DNA from: SABI01 sp963663665
GTDB lineage: Bacteria > Spirochaetota > Spirochaetia > Sphaerochaetales > Sphaerochaetaceae
Direction of reading: 5' to 3'
Assembly (NCBI GenBank): GCA_963663665.2
Contig: CAXXKP010000001.1
Location: 558,001-622,000 of the forward strand
DNA length: 64,000 nt
Position numbers and translations under genes: made by a program. The stretch's first letter is position 1, and each line of letters starts with the position of its first letter. The notes beneath the pieces are model-generated. The model was not told where the DNA came from. It did not search any database and worked only from the letters and a program-made list of their open reading frames with translations. Below are positions 8,970-17,370 of the stretch, one piece after another.

Positions 8970-9274
8970 TAGATCACATCTCCGGTCTTTTTAGCGAAAC
9001 GAACCTTAGTGCCGTTCTCTTCGACTTTAAAACCGATTCTTGATGTTTCTCCATTCTTCAATAATAGAGCTACATTAGAAACGTGAATCGGTGCCTCAAT
9101 CTCTTTGATACCACCCTGATCTTGCTGGGATTTTTTCTTCATGGTCTTCTTAACCATGTTAACCCCTTGGACAACGACCCTCTGGTTTAACTGATCAACT
9201 TTTAAGATCTCACCAGTTTTACCTTTGTCTTTGCCTGCAAGAATCTTGACGTTGTCATTTTTCTTCAGTTTCAT
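8969..9274 (-). CDS. rplX: 50S ribosomal protein L24
   Basis: 101 residues with an N-terminal KOW motif (NVKILAGKDKGKTGEILKVD). An assembly-initiator protein of the large subunit. Confidence 0.97.
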   Translation of the reverse strand: MKLKKNDNVKILAGKDKGKTGEILKVDQLNQRVVVQGVNMVKKTMKKKSQQDQGGIKEIEAPIHVSNVALLLKNGETSRIGFKVEENGTKVRFAKKTGDVI

Positions 9275-9285
9275 CTCTTCTTCTC

Positions 9286-9654
9286 CTACAACACTTCCGG
9301 CGCTAAGGAAACAATCTTCACAAAGCCGTCTTCACGAAGTTCGCGAGCAACTGGCCCAAAGATACGCTTTCCACGCGGGTTATTGTTGGCATCAATGACT
9401 ACACATGCGTTGTCATCGAACCTGATATAGGTACCGTCAGGTCGTCGGTATTCTTTTTTTGTGCGGACGATAACCGCCTTCAACACGTCACCTTTTTTAA
9501 TAGCGCCGTTAGGAAGTGCGTCCTTCACTGCTACAACAATAATATCACCAACTCCAGCAATCATTCTATGGCTTCCACCAAGAACTTTAATACACTGAAC
9601 TCTTTTGGCTCCACTATTGTCTGCTACATTTAGGTATGTTTGCATTTGTACCAT
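9286..9654 (-). CDS. rplN: 50S ribosomal protein L14
   Basis: 122 residues. MVQMQTYLNVADNSGAKRVQCIKVLGG and RGKRIFGPVARELREDGFVKIVSLAPEVL are strongly conserved. Contacts 16S helix 14 (bridge B8) and helps form the factor site. Confidence 0.98.
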   Translation of the reverse strand: MVQMQTYLNVADNSGAKRVQCIKVLGGSHRMIAGVGDIIVVAVKDALPNGAIKKGDVLKAVIVRTKKEYRRPDGTYIRFDDNACVVIDANNNPRGKRIFGPVARELREDGFVKIVSLAPEVL

Positions 9655-9668
9655 AATATTGCTCCTTC

Positions 9669-9920
9669 CTACTTAGCCCGTTCAATGACCTGTTCAAGAC
9701 GCCATGTTTTTTCTTTACTTATTGGGCGACATTCAACGACACGAACAGTGTCTCCAATCCCTGCATCATTCTTTTCATCATGTGCTTTCACTTTTTTTGT
9801 GACAGTCACATACTTCTTATAAAGAGGATGCAATCTTCTTGTTGAGACCGACACAACGATTGTCTTATCCATCTTATCGCTGGTGACTACACCGGTAAAC
9901 CGTTTTTTATTAGATTCCAT
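9669..9920 (-). CDS. rpsQ: 30S ribosomal protein S17
   Basis: 83-residue OB-fold 16S-binding protein. The ATG at 9920 is chosen because GAGG lies ten bases upstream. A TTG three codons earlier is in frame but abuts that site. Conserved text: RFTGVVTSDKMDKTIVVSVSTRR and DTVRVVECRPISKEKTWRL. Confidence 0.95.
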   Translation of the reverse strand: MESNKKRFTGVVTSDKMDKTIVVSVSTRRLHPLYKKYVTVTKKVKAHDEKNDAGIGDTVRVVECRPISKEKTWRLEQVIERAK

Positions 9921-9936
9921 TAGATGCAAACCTCAC

Positions 9937-10143
9937 TTATTTAGAATTCTGTCGTATGCCAAGAGCATACTCATGGATGAGGGTATTAAGGCGAGCGATA
10001 TTCCTTTTAGTAGTTCTCACTGCTAAAGGATTTTCGACATGTCCAAGAACCTTTGCCATTCTCAAATCTAATGCTTCTTTTCGAAGCTTCTCTCTCTTGG
10101 CGACCAACTCTGCATAGGTTAAATCGTTATATGAATTTTTCAT
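9937..10143 (-). CDS. rpmC: 50S ribosomal protein L29
   Basis: 68-residue helical hairpin protein at the exit tunnel, where the trigger factor and signal-recognition particle dock in other bacteria. The ELVAKREKLRKEALDLRMAK and NPLAVRTTKRNIARLNTLI helices are clear. Sits in the standard order rplP-rpmC-rpsQ. Confidence 0.96.
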   Translation of the reverse strand: MKNSYNDLTYAELVAKREKLRKEALDLRMAKVLGHVENPLAVRTTKRNIARLNTLIHEYALGIRQNSK

Positions 10144-10146
10144 ATC

Positions 10147-10563
10147 CTACTCCACTTCTCTTCTGGTAACAAACTTGGTCTTGATTGGAAGTTTTGAAGC
10201 TGCAAGTTGCAATGCTTCACGAGCCAAAGCTTCTTCAACTCCACCCATCTCAAACATCATTGCACCAGTTTTAACAACAGCAACCCATCCTTCTGGATTC
10301 CCTTTACCTTTACCTTGTCTGGTTTCAGCAGGTTTCTTTGTAAAAGGCATGTCAGGGAAAATCCTGATCCAGACTTTACCACCACGTTTGATGTGACGGG
10401 TCATTGCAATACGAGCAGCCTCTATTTGTCGGTTGGTAATCCATTTTGGTTCCAACGCCATAAGGCCAAACTCTCCAAATGCAAGGTAGTTTCCACGATG
10501 AGCGACACCGTCTCTAGTACCTCTTTGTCGTTTCCTAAATTTAACTCTTTTTGGACTCAGCAT
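10147..10563 (-). CDS. rplP: 50S ribosomal protein L16
   Basis: 138 residues. MLSPKRVKFRKRQRG, FGEFGLMALEPKWITNRQIE and the RIFPDMPFTKKPAETRQGKGKG loop near the A site are visible. Confidence 0.98.
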   Translation of the reverse strand: MLSPKRVKFRKRQRGTRDGVAHRGNYLAFGEFGLMALEPKWITNRQIEAARIAMTRHIKRGGKVWIRIFPDMPFTKKPAETRQGKGKGNPEGWVAVVKTGAMMFEMGGVEEALAREALQLAASKLPIKTKFVTRREVE

Positions 10564-10569
10564 GATGTA

Positions 10570-11283
10570 CTAACTCCTATCTTCAACGTTCTGTGCCTTC
10601 TCGCGTGCAGTTTTTCGCACAAGAAGACCAGCATCGTCTTTATTCGATTTGTCGAGTATCTCACCATTGTACACCCATACCTTCACACCAATAACACCAA
10701 AAGTAGTATTTGCTTGAGCGAAACCGTAATCGATATCGCTTCGGAGTGTATGCAATGGAATTCTTCCATCTTTTAACCACTCAGATCCAGCAATTTCTTT
10801 TCCGCCTAAACGTCCAGATACTTTGATCTTTATTCCTTGAGCACCAGCTTGCATAGCTTTACTAATAGCCATTTTAAGTGCTCTTCTGTGTGAACCACGA
10901 TTGGTAAGTTGGCGAGCTACATTAGCTGCAACAAGTTGAGCATCAGCTTCAGGTTTCTTGATCTCTTTGATCTTGATTTGTACTTTTTTATCAGTAACAC
11001 CTTGAAGTCTAGCACCAAGCTTCTCTACATTAGCTCCTTTAGCACCAATAATAATACCAGGACGACTGGTTGAAATTGTTAAAGAAACTCTTTGAGGTTT
11101 TCTTACAATCTCTACATCAGAAATCTCAGCACCTTGTACTTCAGGACAGGTAAGGAGCACCTTTCTGAGTTTTAAGTCCTCATGAAGGGTTGCTGCATAT
11201 TCTCTAGGGTCAACATACCATTTTGATTTCCAGGTCTTGTTGACTCCCAACCTTAGCCCAATTGGATTAACTTTTTGACCCAT
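10570..11283 (-). CDS. rpsC: 30S ribosomal protein S3
   Basis: 237 residues. N-terminal MGQKVNPIGLRLGVNKTWKSKWY, a KH domain with the RPGIIIGAKGANVEKL loop, and a C-terminal domain with AEAQLVAANVARQL-type text. The C-terminal tail is a little longer than the minimal family. Forms part of the mRNA entry helicase site. Confidence 0.98.
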   Translation of the reverse strand: MGQKVNPIGLRLGVNKTWKSKWYVDPREYAATLHEDLKLRKVLLTCPEVQGAEISDVEIVRKPQRVSLTISTSRPGIIIGAKGANVEKLGARLQGVTDKKVQIKIKEIKKPEADAQLVAANVARQLTNRGSHRRALKMAISKAMQAGAQGIKIKVSGRLGGKEIAGSEWLKDGRIPLHTLRSDIDYGFAQANTTFGVIGVKVWVYNGEILDKSNKDDAGLLVRKTAREKAQNVEDRS

Positions 11284-11640
11284 TTACTTACCCACCTTTT
11301 CATCAAGCACTACGGTAATATGACATTGTCTCTTTAAGAGAATGTCACGTCGCCCGTGAGATCTTGGCCATACGCGTTTCATGCGAGGACCATCATCCAC
11401 AAAAAGCTGTGATACCACTAACTGCTCTTCATCAAGTTTTTTATTTTGGCTCAATGCGTTTGCTGCAGCAGACTTTACCACTTTCTTGATAAGGAACGCA
11501 CCTTTTTGAGGAAGTGCATCTAATATCGCTATAGCATCCACATAGGATCTACTTCTCACCAAGTCGGCAACAGGGCGGACTTTGGATGGAGAAGAGGGTA
11601 AATATTTAGCAATTGCTTTAAAACCTTTCTTATCTGCCAT
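11284..11640 (-). CDS. rplV: 50S ribosomal protein L22
   Basis: 118 residues. Globular domain plus the extended hairpin DDGPRMKRVWPRSHGRRDIL that lines the exit tunnel and is where macrolide-resistance changes occur in other species. No unusual deletion is seen in that loop. It directly abuts rpsC. Confidence 0.97.
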   Translation of the reverse strand: MADKKGFKAIAKYLPSSPSKVRPVADLVRSRSYVDAIAILDALPQKGAFLIKKVVKSAAANALSQNKKLDEEQLVVSQLFVDDGPRMKRVWPRSHGRRDILLKRQCHITVVLDEKVGK

Positions 11641-11652
11641 ATTCTACACCTA

Positions 11653-11931
11653 TTACCTTCTACCTTTCTTATCGCTAGCAGCATGACCACGGAACAATCT
11701 TGTTGGTGAAAATTCACCAAGTTTATGTCCGACCAAGTTCTCAGTAACAAACACTGGAACCCAAGTCTTGCCGTTATAGACAGAAATAGTATAACCAACC
11801 ATCTCGGGAATGATCGTTGATGTGCGTGAGTACGTCTTGATCATAGCTTTCTTACCCGTTTTGTTGGATTCTGTAATCCTCTTGTAGAGTTTTTTCTCAA
11901 TAAAAGGACCTTTTTTGATTGACCTAGCCAC
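11653..11931 (-). CDS. rpsS: 30S ribosomal protein S19
   Basis: 92-residue head protein. MARSIKKGPFIEKKLYKRI, TWSRTS-like STIIPEMVGYTISVYNGK and HKLGEFSPTRLFRGHA are the conserved blocks. Confidence 0.97.
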   Translation of the reverse strand: MARSIKKGPFIEKKLYKRITESNKTGKKAMIKTYSRTSTIIPEMVGYTISVYNGKTWVPVFVTENLVGHKLGEFSPTRLFRGHAASDKKGRR

Positions 11932-11942
11932 TTTTTCTACTC

Positions 11943-12767
11943 CTACTTACGCTTTTTCACGATGAAACTACCCGAAGGTTTTTTCTTACTACGTGTTTTG
12001 TAACCTTTAGTTTGAATACCCCATGGTGTTACTGGGTGACGTCCACCGGATGTCTTACCTTCACCACCACCGTGTGGGTGATCAACTGGGTTCATAACTA
12101 CACCACGAACTTTTGGTCGTCTGCCAAGCCATCTTGACCTACCAGCCTTTCCAAGAGAAACGTTCATATGATCATCATTACCCAATGCACCTAAAGTCGC
12201 TGAACATTCAGCAAACACCATTCGCATTTCACCTGAAGGGAGTTTAAGAGTCACATAGTCACCTTCTTTAGCAACAATAGTAGCTCCTAAGCCAGCACTT
12301 CTCACTAACTGCCCTCCACGACCCAATTGCAATTCAACATTATGAACAGTAAGGCCGAGCGGAATGTTTCGAAGTGGTAATGTATTTCCAACTTCTAAAG
12401 GAGCTTCTGGTCCACTAACAATCTTAGTTCCAACCTTAATCCCTTTAGGTGCTAAGATATATCTCTTTTCCCCATCTACATAGAAGACAAGTGCGATATT
12501 CGCGCTTCTATTTGGATCATATTCAATAGTTTTGACTATGCCAGGAATACCAACTTTATCTCTTTTAAAATCGATAATACGGTATGCCCTTTTATGTCCA
12601 CCACCACGACGTCGTACACTAATTCTACCAAAAGAATCGCGTCCAGCATTTTTACTAAGTTTAGTAGTTAAAGCTTTTTCACTTCTGTTGGTTGTCAATT
12701 CATCAAACACCAATGTTGTCTTCTGGCGCAACCCAGGAGTGTATGGTTTGTATTTCTTTAATGCCAT
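11943..12767 (-). CDS. rplB: 50S ribosomal protein L2
   Basis: 274 residues, standard length. The OB-like core is followed by the C-terminal NPVDHPHGGGEGKTSGGRHP segment with the conserved histidine near the peptidyl-transferase centre, ending in a lysine-rich tail. Confidence 0.98.
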   Translation of the reverse strand: MALKKYKPYTPGLRQKTTLVFDELTTNRSEKALTTKLSKNAGRDSFGRISVRRRGGGHKRAYRIIDFKRDKVGIPGIVKTIEYDPNRSANIALVFYVDGEKRYILAPKGIKVGTKIVSGPEAPLEVGNTLPLRNIPLGLTVHNVELQLGRGGQLVRSAGLGATIVAKEGDYVTLKLPSGEMRMVFAECSATLGALGNDDHMNVSLGKAGRSRWLGRRPKVRGVVMNPVDHPHGGGEGKTSGGRHPVTPWGIQTKGYKTRSKKKPSGSFIVKKRK

Positions 12768-12776
12768 GTCTTCCTC

Positions 12777-13079
12777 CTATAGTCCTTCAACGGCCTGAAT
12801 AACATCACCTTTGCTTAATGTGACGATCGCCTTTTTCCAATCTCCGGTAGTTCCTGCTGTAGCTCCGCCTTTTCCGCGGGTATACTTTGGCTTACCTTTC
12901 ACAGACACGATATTTACTTTTACAGGGGTGACGTTAAACAATTCTTTTACTGCTGAAGCAATTTGGAACTTGTTCGCATTCATCGCCACTTTAAACGTGT
13001 ACTTCTTTTCTGTTAACTCCCTGGCAATATTCGACTTTTCAGTCAGCACAGGTTGTATGATTACTTGATCTGCTCTCAC
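12777..13079 (-). CDS. rplW: 50S ribosomal protein L23
   Basis: 100 residues starting at a GTG codon (13079) with AAGAGG six bases upstream. A GTG seven codons earlier lies inside rplD and lacks a site. Conserved VIIQPVLTEKSN N-terminus and KGKPKYTRGKGG loop. L23 sits at the exit-tunnel rim where trigger factor docks. Confidence 0.93.
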   Translation of the reverse strand: MRADQVIIQPVLTEKSNIARELTEKKYTFKVAMNANKFQIASAVKELFNVTPVKVNIVSVKGKPKYTRGKGGATAGTTGDWKKAIVTLSKGDVIQAVEGL

Positions 13080-13089
13080 GTTACACCTC

Positions 13090-13719
13090 TTATTTATCAC
13101 CGAAGAATTCGTTGAGATTCATTGCGGCGCCTTCAAGCATTAAAACCGTTCTACCATAAAGCAATTCTTTTGCAGAAAGCTTATCGTAGGATAGTATTCT
13201 TAAATAAGGGATGTTTCTTGCTGCTCGACGCATCATGACATCATCATCTTTTAATATTAAGACTGTCCGCTTTTTATCAGTAACAAAGTTGTTTACAATA
13301 GTTGCAAGTTCCTTTGTTCGACCACTTTCAATGGTAAAATTCTCAACAACTACTAATCTCTCTTCACTCACTGATAATGAGAGCAATGACTTCATAGCAA
13401 GTCGTTTCATTTTCTTAGGAATAGTATAGCTATAATCTCTAGGTTTTGGCCCAAAGATGGTACCACCACCAACCCAAATTGGAGATTTCTTATCTCCAGC
13501 TCGAGCATTACCTGTTCCCTTCTGTTTGTATGGTTTCGAGTTACTGTAGTTTACCTCACCTCGTGTCTTAGTACATGCAGTACCCACACGACGATTTGCT
13601 GCTTCATTATTAATCGCATTATAGATTGATCCATCACTAATTTCACGATTAAATACTGCATCGTTGAGAGTAACCGAACGTAACTCTTCTCCTTTAATTG
13701 AAAAGACCTTTGTTTCCAT
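13090..13719 (-). CDS. rplD: 50S ribosomal protein L4
   Basis: 209 residues. The exit-tunnel loop KPYKQKGTGNARAGDKKSPIWVGGG is intact. The globular domain carries VENFTIESGRTKELA. In other bacteria L4 regulates the S10 operon. No S10-type leader is apparent because rpsJ lies only 65 bases after tuf. Confidence 0.97.
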   Translation of the reverse strand: METKVFSIKGEELRSVTLNDAVFNREISDGSIYNAINNEAANRRVGTACTKTRGEVNYSNSKPYKQKGTGNARAGDKKSPIWVGGGTIFGPKPRDYSYTIPKKMKRLAMKSLLSLSVSEERLVVVENFTIESGRTKELATIVNNFVTDKKRTVLILKDDDVMMRRAARNIPYLRILSYDKLSAKELLYGRTVLMLEGAAMNLNEFFGDK

Positions 13720-13728
13720 TTCTCGCCT

Positions 13729-14349
13729 CTACTTCTTCTTCGCTTTCTTCACGATGACTACGCTCTGGGCGGGTCCAGGAATTGCACCTTTCACCAAAAG
13801 AACCTGCATCTGTTCATCGACACGGACAACGCGAAGGTTCTGCACAGTCACTTTATCAGTTCCCATACGTCCAGCCATCTTTTTACCTTTGAAGGTACGT
13901 GATGGGGTGGATGACATCGCTGTTCCACCAAGATCTCGGTGAAACTTAGATCCGTGAGTAGCACGTCCGCCAGCAAAACCATGCCGCTTCATACCACCTT
14001 GAAATCCTTTACCTTTTGATGTACCTACAACGTCTACAAATAAGACATCTTTGAATACATCAACCTTTAGAACTTCCCCTACGACTGCCTCTTTATCAAA
14101 GTCTCGCATTTCAACTAATGTCTTTTTTGGTTCACAAACATCAGCAAATTGCCCAGCATATGGTTTAGTGGTCTGACTCTTCTTTTTATCAAATGAGCCT
14201 AATACACAAGAATTATAACCATTCTTTTCAATGGTTCTATTCTCGATAACCACATTGTCCTCTATTTTTATTACTGTCACAGGAGTGAGTCGACCACTGT
14301 CGTCAAATACCTGTGTCATTCCTATTTTTTTTCCGATAAGCCCTAACAT
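13729..14349 (-). CDS. rplC: 50S ribosomal protein L3
   Basis: 206 residues beginning MLGLIGKKIGMTQVFDDSG. The long loop GFQGGMKRHGFAGGRATHGS reaches toward the peptidyl-transferase centre. Standard S10-block position between rpsJ and rplD. Confidence 0.98.
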   Translation of the reverse strand: MLGLIGKKIGMTQVFDDSGRLTPVTVIKIEDNVVIENRTIEKNGYNSCVLGSFDKKKSQTTKPYAGQFADVCEPKKTLVEMRDFDKEAVVGEVLKVDVFKDVLFVDVVGTSKGKGFQGGMKRHGFAGGRATHGSKFHRDLGGTAMSSTPSRTFKGKKMAGRMGTDKVTVQNLRVVRVDEQMQVLLVKGAIPGPAQSVVIVKKAKKK

Positions 14350-14364
14350 CTCTTACCTCAACTA

Positions 14365-14673
14365 TTACTGTTTAATCTCTACATCCACACCAGCAGGAAG
14401 CTCAAGCTTCATGAGGGCATCCATTACTTTAGATGTAGGGTCAAGAATGTCGATCAGCCTTTTATGTGTTCGCATCTCAAATTGTTCACGGGACTTTTTG
14501 TTCACGTGTGGCGATCTTAGTACAGTGTACTTGTTGATACGAGTTGGGAGAGGTACAGGTCCAGAGACTTTAGCACCAGCCTTCACTACCGTTTGCACGA
14601 TCGCCTTAGCGCTCTGTTCTACGAGCTCTATGTCAAAACCTCTCAGCCGCACCCGAATTCTATCCTTAGCCAT
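14365..14673 (-). CDS. rpsJ: 30S ribosomal protein S10 (NusE)
   Basis: 102 residues (MAKDRIRVRLRGFDIELVEQ...), the second of two adjacent ATG codons being favoured by its distance from GGAGG. Also the NusE partner of NusB in antitermination, relevant to the rRNA operon in this window. First gene of the S10 block, 65 bases after tuf, with a terminator-like hairpin between them. Confidence 0.95.
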   Translation of the reverse strand: MAKDRIRVRLRGFDIELVEQSAKAIVQTVVKAGAKVSGPVPLPTRINKYTVLRSPHVNKKSREQFEMRTHKRLIDILDPTSKVMDALMKLELPAGVDVEIKQ

Positions 14674-14681
14674 CATTCCTC

Positions 14682-14727
14682 CAAAAAACAATTCTTGCCC
14701 GCATCGTAATTGTTTGATGCAGGCAAG
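14682..14727 (-). terminator. Hairpin with U-run between tuf and rpsJ
   Basis: A 12-base-pair stem (14694-14705 against 14716-14727, one G-U pair, ten-base loop) is followed on the minus strand by AATTGTTTTTT (to 14682). It lies just after the tuf stop and immediately before the rpsJ ribosome-binding site, so it is placed to terminate part of the tuf transcripts and set the tuf to S10 ratio. Confidence 0.65.
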
Positions 14728-14738
14728 ATATTAGTCAT

Positions 14739-15929
14739 TTACTCGACTATTTCGATAACCTGTCCTGAAGCGACAGTCTTGCCACCTTCACGGATAGCAA
14801 ATCTCAAACCTTTGTCCATTGCAACTGGGTGAATCAACTCAACATGAATTTCAGTGTTATCACCAGGAAGTACCATTTGCTTTCCTTCAGGAAGATTTAC
14901 AGTACCTGTAATATCAGTTGTTCTGAAGTAGAATTGTGGTCTGTACCCACCAAAGAATGGAGAGTGTCTACCACCTTCTTCCTTGCTTAATACATAGACT
15001 GTACCCACAAACTTTGCATGTGGAGTAATTGTCTTTGGTTTTGCAAGAACTTGTCCACGGACAACTTCTTTCTTATCAACACCACGAAGAAGTGCACCAA
15101 CGTTATCACCAGCTTGTCCTTCATCGAGGAGCTTGTTAAACATTTCAACACCAGTACATACTGTATCTTTAGTTTCTTTAACTCCAACAATTGAAACAGG
15201 GTCGTTAACATGTAAAATACCTCTTTCAATTCTGCCCGTTACTACAGTACCACGTCCGCTAATTGAGAAGATATCTTCAATAGGCATGAGGAATGGTAAA
15301 TCTACAGCACGTTCTGGAAGTGGGATATAGCTATCCATTGCATCAAGAAGTTCTTGAATACATTTTGTTGCTTCTGGATCATCAGGATGCTCCATAGCAT
15401 TAAATGCAGAACCCTTAATTACAGGAGCATTGTCGCCATCAAAACCTTGAGCATTGAGAAGGTCTCTCATCTCTTCTTCAACAAGTTCAATCAAATCTGG
15501 ATCATCAACCTGGTCAGTCTTGTTGATAAACACAACAATAGTAGGTACACCAACCTGACGAGCAAGAAGGATGTGTTCTTTTGTTTGTGCCATCGCACCA
15601 TCAGTTGCAGCTACAACAATAATAGCTCCATCCATCTGAGCAGCACCAGTAATCATGTTCTTGATGTAGTCAGCGTGTCCAGGACAGTCTACGTGAGCAT
15701 AGTGACGTGCATCACTCTGATACTCGACGTGTCTTGTGTTGATCGTGATTCCTCTTGCCTTCTCTTCTGGGGCATTGTCAATCTCGTCATACTTCATGAC
15801 CTTGTCACCGTTCTTGCGGCCACAGTACATTGTCACTGCTGCGGTGAGGGTGGTCTTGCCATGGTCAACGTGACCGATGGTACCAACGTTTACGTGTGGC
15901 TTTGTTCTGTTAAATTTCTCTTTAGCCAT
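14739..15929 (-). CDS. tuf: Elongation factor Tu
   Basis: GTPase that carries aminoacyl-tRNA to the ribosome. 396 residues from the ATG at 15929, which has a perfect AGGAGG. An in-frame ATG 18 codons earlier lies in the leader and encodes non-conserved text. G1 GHVDHGKT (19-26), G2 RGITI, G3 DCPGH, G4 NKTD and the SAFNAME G5 region are all present, followed by domains 2 and 3. Separated from rpsG by 433 bases with its own promoter and long leader. fusA is not adjacent. Confidence 0.98.
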   Translation of the reverse strand: MAKEKFNRTKPHVNVGTIGHVDHGKTTLTAAVTMYCGRKNGDKVMKYDEIDNAPEEKARGITINTRHVEYQSDARHYAHVDCPGHADYIKNMITGAAQMDGAIIVVAATDGAMAQTKEHILLARQVGVPTIVVFINKTDQVDDPDLIELVEEEMRDLLNAQGFDGDNAPVIKGSAFNAMEHPDDPEATKCIQELLDAMDSYIPLPERAVDLPFLMPIEDIFSISGRGTVVTGRIERGILHVNDPVSIVGVKETKDTVCTGVEMFNKLLDEGQAGDNVGALLRGVDKKEVVRGQVLAKPKTITPHAKFVGTVYVLSKEEGGRHSPFFGGYRPQFYFRTTDITGTVNLPEGKQMVLPGDNTEIHVELIHPVAMDKGLRFAIREGGKTVASGQVIEIVE

Positions 15930-16222
15930 CAGTTCCTCCTTGTGACAATTTCTGTCACAGAAAAAAAATATATCGTGCTCCATAAAGGCAAGACGCCTTT
16001 ACCTTTTTATTCAGAGAGACAAACAGACTGTTGGATTTCAATACTAGACGAAAAGAGGGATCCAGAGGTCGAAAAACATGTTTCAGCTTAGCGACATAGT
16101 ACAGATTTCAAAAAAGTCTGTTATCTGGAACCACCTTATCATCCCTGCACGATTGTCCGGACGATCGGTTTGGCTCTACATTACCCTTTAAAGCATAATA
16201 AGCCTTAAAAGACACCTTTGCA
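15930..16222 (-). promoter_or_regulatory. Long structured 5' leader of tuf
   Basis: From the predicted transcription start to the tuf ATG there are about 285 transcribed but apparently non-coding bases. Read on the minus strand they contain nested complementary segments. AGGGA/TCCCT and TCCAGA/TCTGGA (16124-16146 with 16056-16066) enclose ACAGA/TCTGT (16101-16105 with 16117-16121). A hairpin GTAAAGGC/GCCTTTAT follows, and then, after an unpaired T8 run, TGTGACA/TGTCACA (15941-15959). The last hairpin directly abuts the AGGAGG of tuf. I recognise no Rfam-type family. Autogenous or growth-rate control of EF-Tu is a guess. Confidence 0.55.
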
Positions 16223-16251
16223 AATATAGAAGGTTTGTCAATTTGTGTCAA
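16223..16251 (-). promoter_or_regulatory. Promoter of tuf and the S10 block
   Basis: Perfect TTGACA (16246-16251) and TATATT (16223-16228) separated by 17 bases on the minus strand, downstream of the rpsG terminator. A second TTGACA lies inside the spacer but has no matching -10. Confidence 0.8.
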
Positions 16252-16309
16252 CACATTAATTAAGATTATATAATAAATTAATTCTTAGAATAATGAATTA
16301 GCATAGAAT

Positions 16310-16340
16310 ATGCAAAAAGCGTCTTATAAGACGCCTTTTG
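16310..16340 (-). terminator. Terminator after rpsG
   Basis: The 16-base palindrome GCGTCTTATAAGACGC (16319-16334) is followed on the minus strand by TTTTT. It begins about 25 bases after the rpsG stop and ends the long rpmG-rpsG transcript. A T-run is also present on the other side. Confidence 0.75.
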
Positions 16341-16362
16341 CTGATATATAAAAACAGATATA

Positions 16363-16833
16363 TTATCTGTTGTGTGAAGAGAAAGCCTTGTTTGCTTCGG
16401 CCATTCTATGGGTATCTTCTTTCTTCTTGTAAGCTGAACCTGTTCCGGCTACTGCATCGGTAAGTTCTGCTGCAAGTTTTTCACTCATTGATTTCCCATT
16501 TCTGCTTCTTGCAGCATTGATAATCCAACGCATAGCAAGTGCTTCTTTTCTGTTGTCTTTTATTTCGACAGGTACTTGGTACGTTGCACCACCTACACGT
16601 CGTGATTTAACTTCAACAACTGGTTTAACATTCTCAACAGCCTTTAAAAAGACTTCAAGAGGATTTTCTTCACCCTTACCCTCAATTTGTTTAAGAGCAT
16701 CATAGATGATTTTTGTACTGATCGATTTCTTACCAGCTACCATCATTCGACGGATAAATTTTTCTACCACAACACTGTTATATACAGCATCAGGTAATAT
16801 TTCTCGTACTGGAGCTACTGTTCTTCTTGCCAT
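16363..16833 (-). CDS. rpsG: 30S ribosomal protein S7
   Basis: 156-residue nucleation protein of the 30S head. MARRTVAPVREILPDAVYNS, GGATYQVPVEI and MAEANKAFSSHNR are characteristic. Last gene of the rpoBC-rpsLG transcript, followed by a strong terminator, so the usual rpsG-fusA-tuf linkage is broken. Confidence 0.98.
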   Translation of the reverse strand: MARRTVAPVREILPDAVYNSVVVEKFIRRMMVAGKKSISTKIIYDALKQIEGKGEENPLEVFLKAVENVKPVVEVKSRRVGGATYQVPVEIKDNRKEALAMRWIINAARSRNGKSMSEKLAAELTDAVAGTGSAYKKKEDTHRMAEANKAFSSHNR

Positions 16834-16843
16834 GTTCTACTCC

Positions 16844-17218
16844 TTACGCCTTTGGCTTTTTAGCACCATACTTAGAGCGACTTCTCTTTCGATCATTCAC
16901 ACCAAGGGTGTCTTTTGCACCACGAATAATATGGTAACGTACACCAGGAAGGTCTTTTACTCTTCCACCACGCATAAGAACAACTGAGTGTTCCTGAAGG
17001 TTGTGTCCGATACCTGGGATATATGCGGTTACTTCAATTCCGTTTGAAAGGCGCACTCTCGCGACTTTTCTCAATGCCGAGTTTGGCTTTTTTGGGGTGA
17101 CTGTCATTACTCTAGTACAAACCCCACGTTTTTGAGGACATCCTTGCAATGCAGGGGACTTAGTTTTGTTTAAGTTTGTATTGCGTCCTTTACGTATTAA
17201 TTGGTTAATTGTAGGCAT
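16844..17218 (-). CDS. rpsL: 30S ribosomal protein S12
   Basis: 124 residues from MPTINQLIRKGR. The decoding loops KTKSPALQGCPQKRG and TPKKPNSALRK keep the lysines whose replacement gives streptomycin resistance elsewhere. VKDLPGVRYH carries the usual modified aspartate position. A longer in-frame start at 17275 encodes non-family text and is rejected. Confidence 0.96.
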   Translation of the reverse strand: MPTINQLIRKGRNTNLNKTKSPALQGCPQKRGVCTRVMTVTPKKPNSALRKVARVRLSNGIEVTAYIPGIGHNLQEHSVVLMRGGRVKDLPGVRYHIIRGAKDTLGVNDRKRSRSKYGAKKPKA

Positions 17219-17250
17219 CTTACGATACACTCCCTTTCTCATTTTTCTGA

Positions 17251-17297
17251 GTGTCCACATAAGGTGAACACCCATTCATTCTAGCGAAAGCTCGCTA
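17251..17297 (-). promoter_or_regulatory. Two hairpins between rpoC and rpsL
   Basis: Two inverted repeats lie in the rpoC-rpsL gap: TAGCGA/TCGCTA with a four-base loop (17282-17297) and an eight-pair stem GTGTTCAC/GTGGACAC (17251-17271). Neither is followed by a U-run. They may be mRNA-processing or stability elements, or an S7/S12 control site. Confidence 0.4.
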
Positions 17298-17370
17298 CCA
17301 TTTTTATATTCTCTCCAAAGTCAGCATGTGAGACCGGTCATTGAGAGACAACAGGGGGATAAATAGAAAT

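Noticed and set aside
15982..16091. Plus-strand open frame extending from tuf into its leader
   Set aside because: It is mostly antisense to tuf, has no family similarity and no ribosome-binding site.
16124..16146. AAGGTGGTTCC in the tuf leader, considered as a T-box
   Set aside because: The bases after it do not continue as the ACCGCG T-box core, no competing terminator pairing was found, and tuf is not an amino-acid-related gene.
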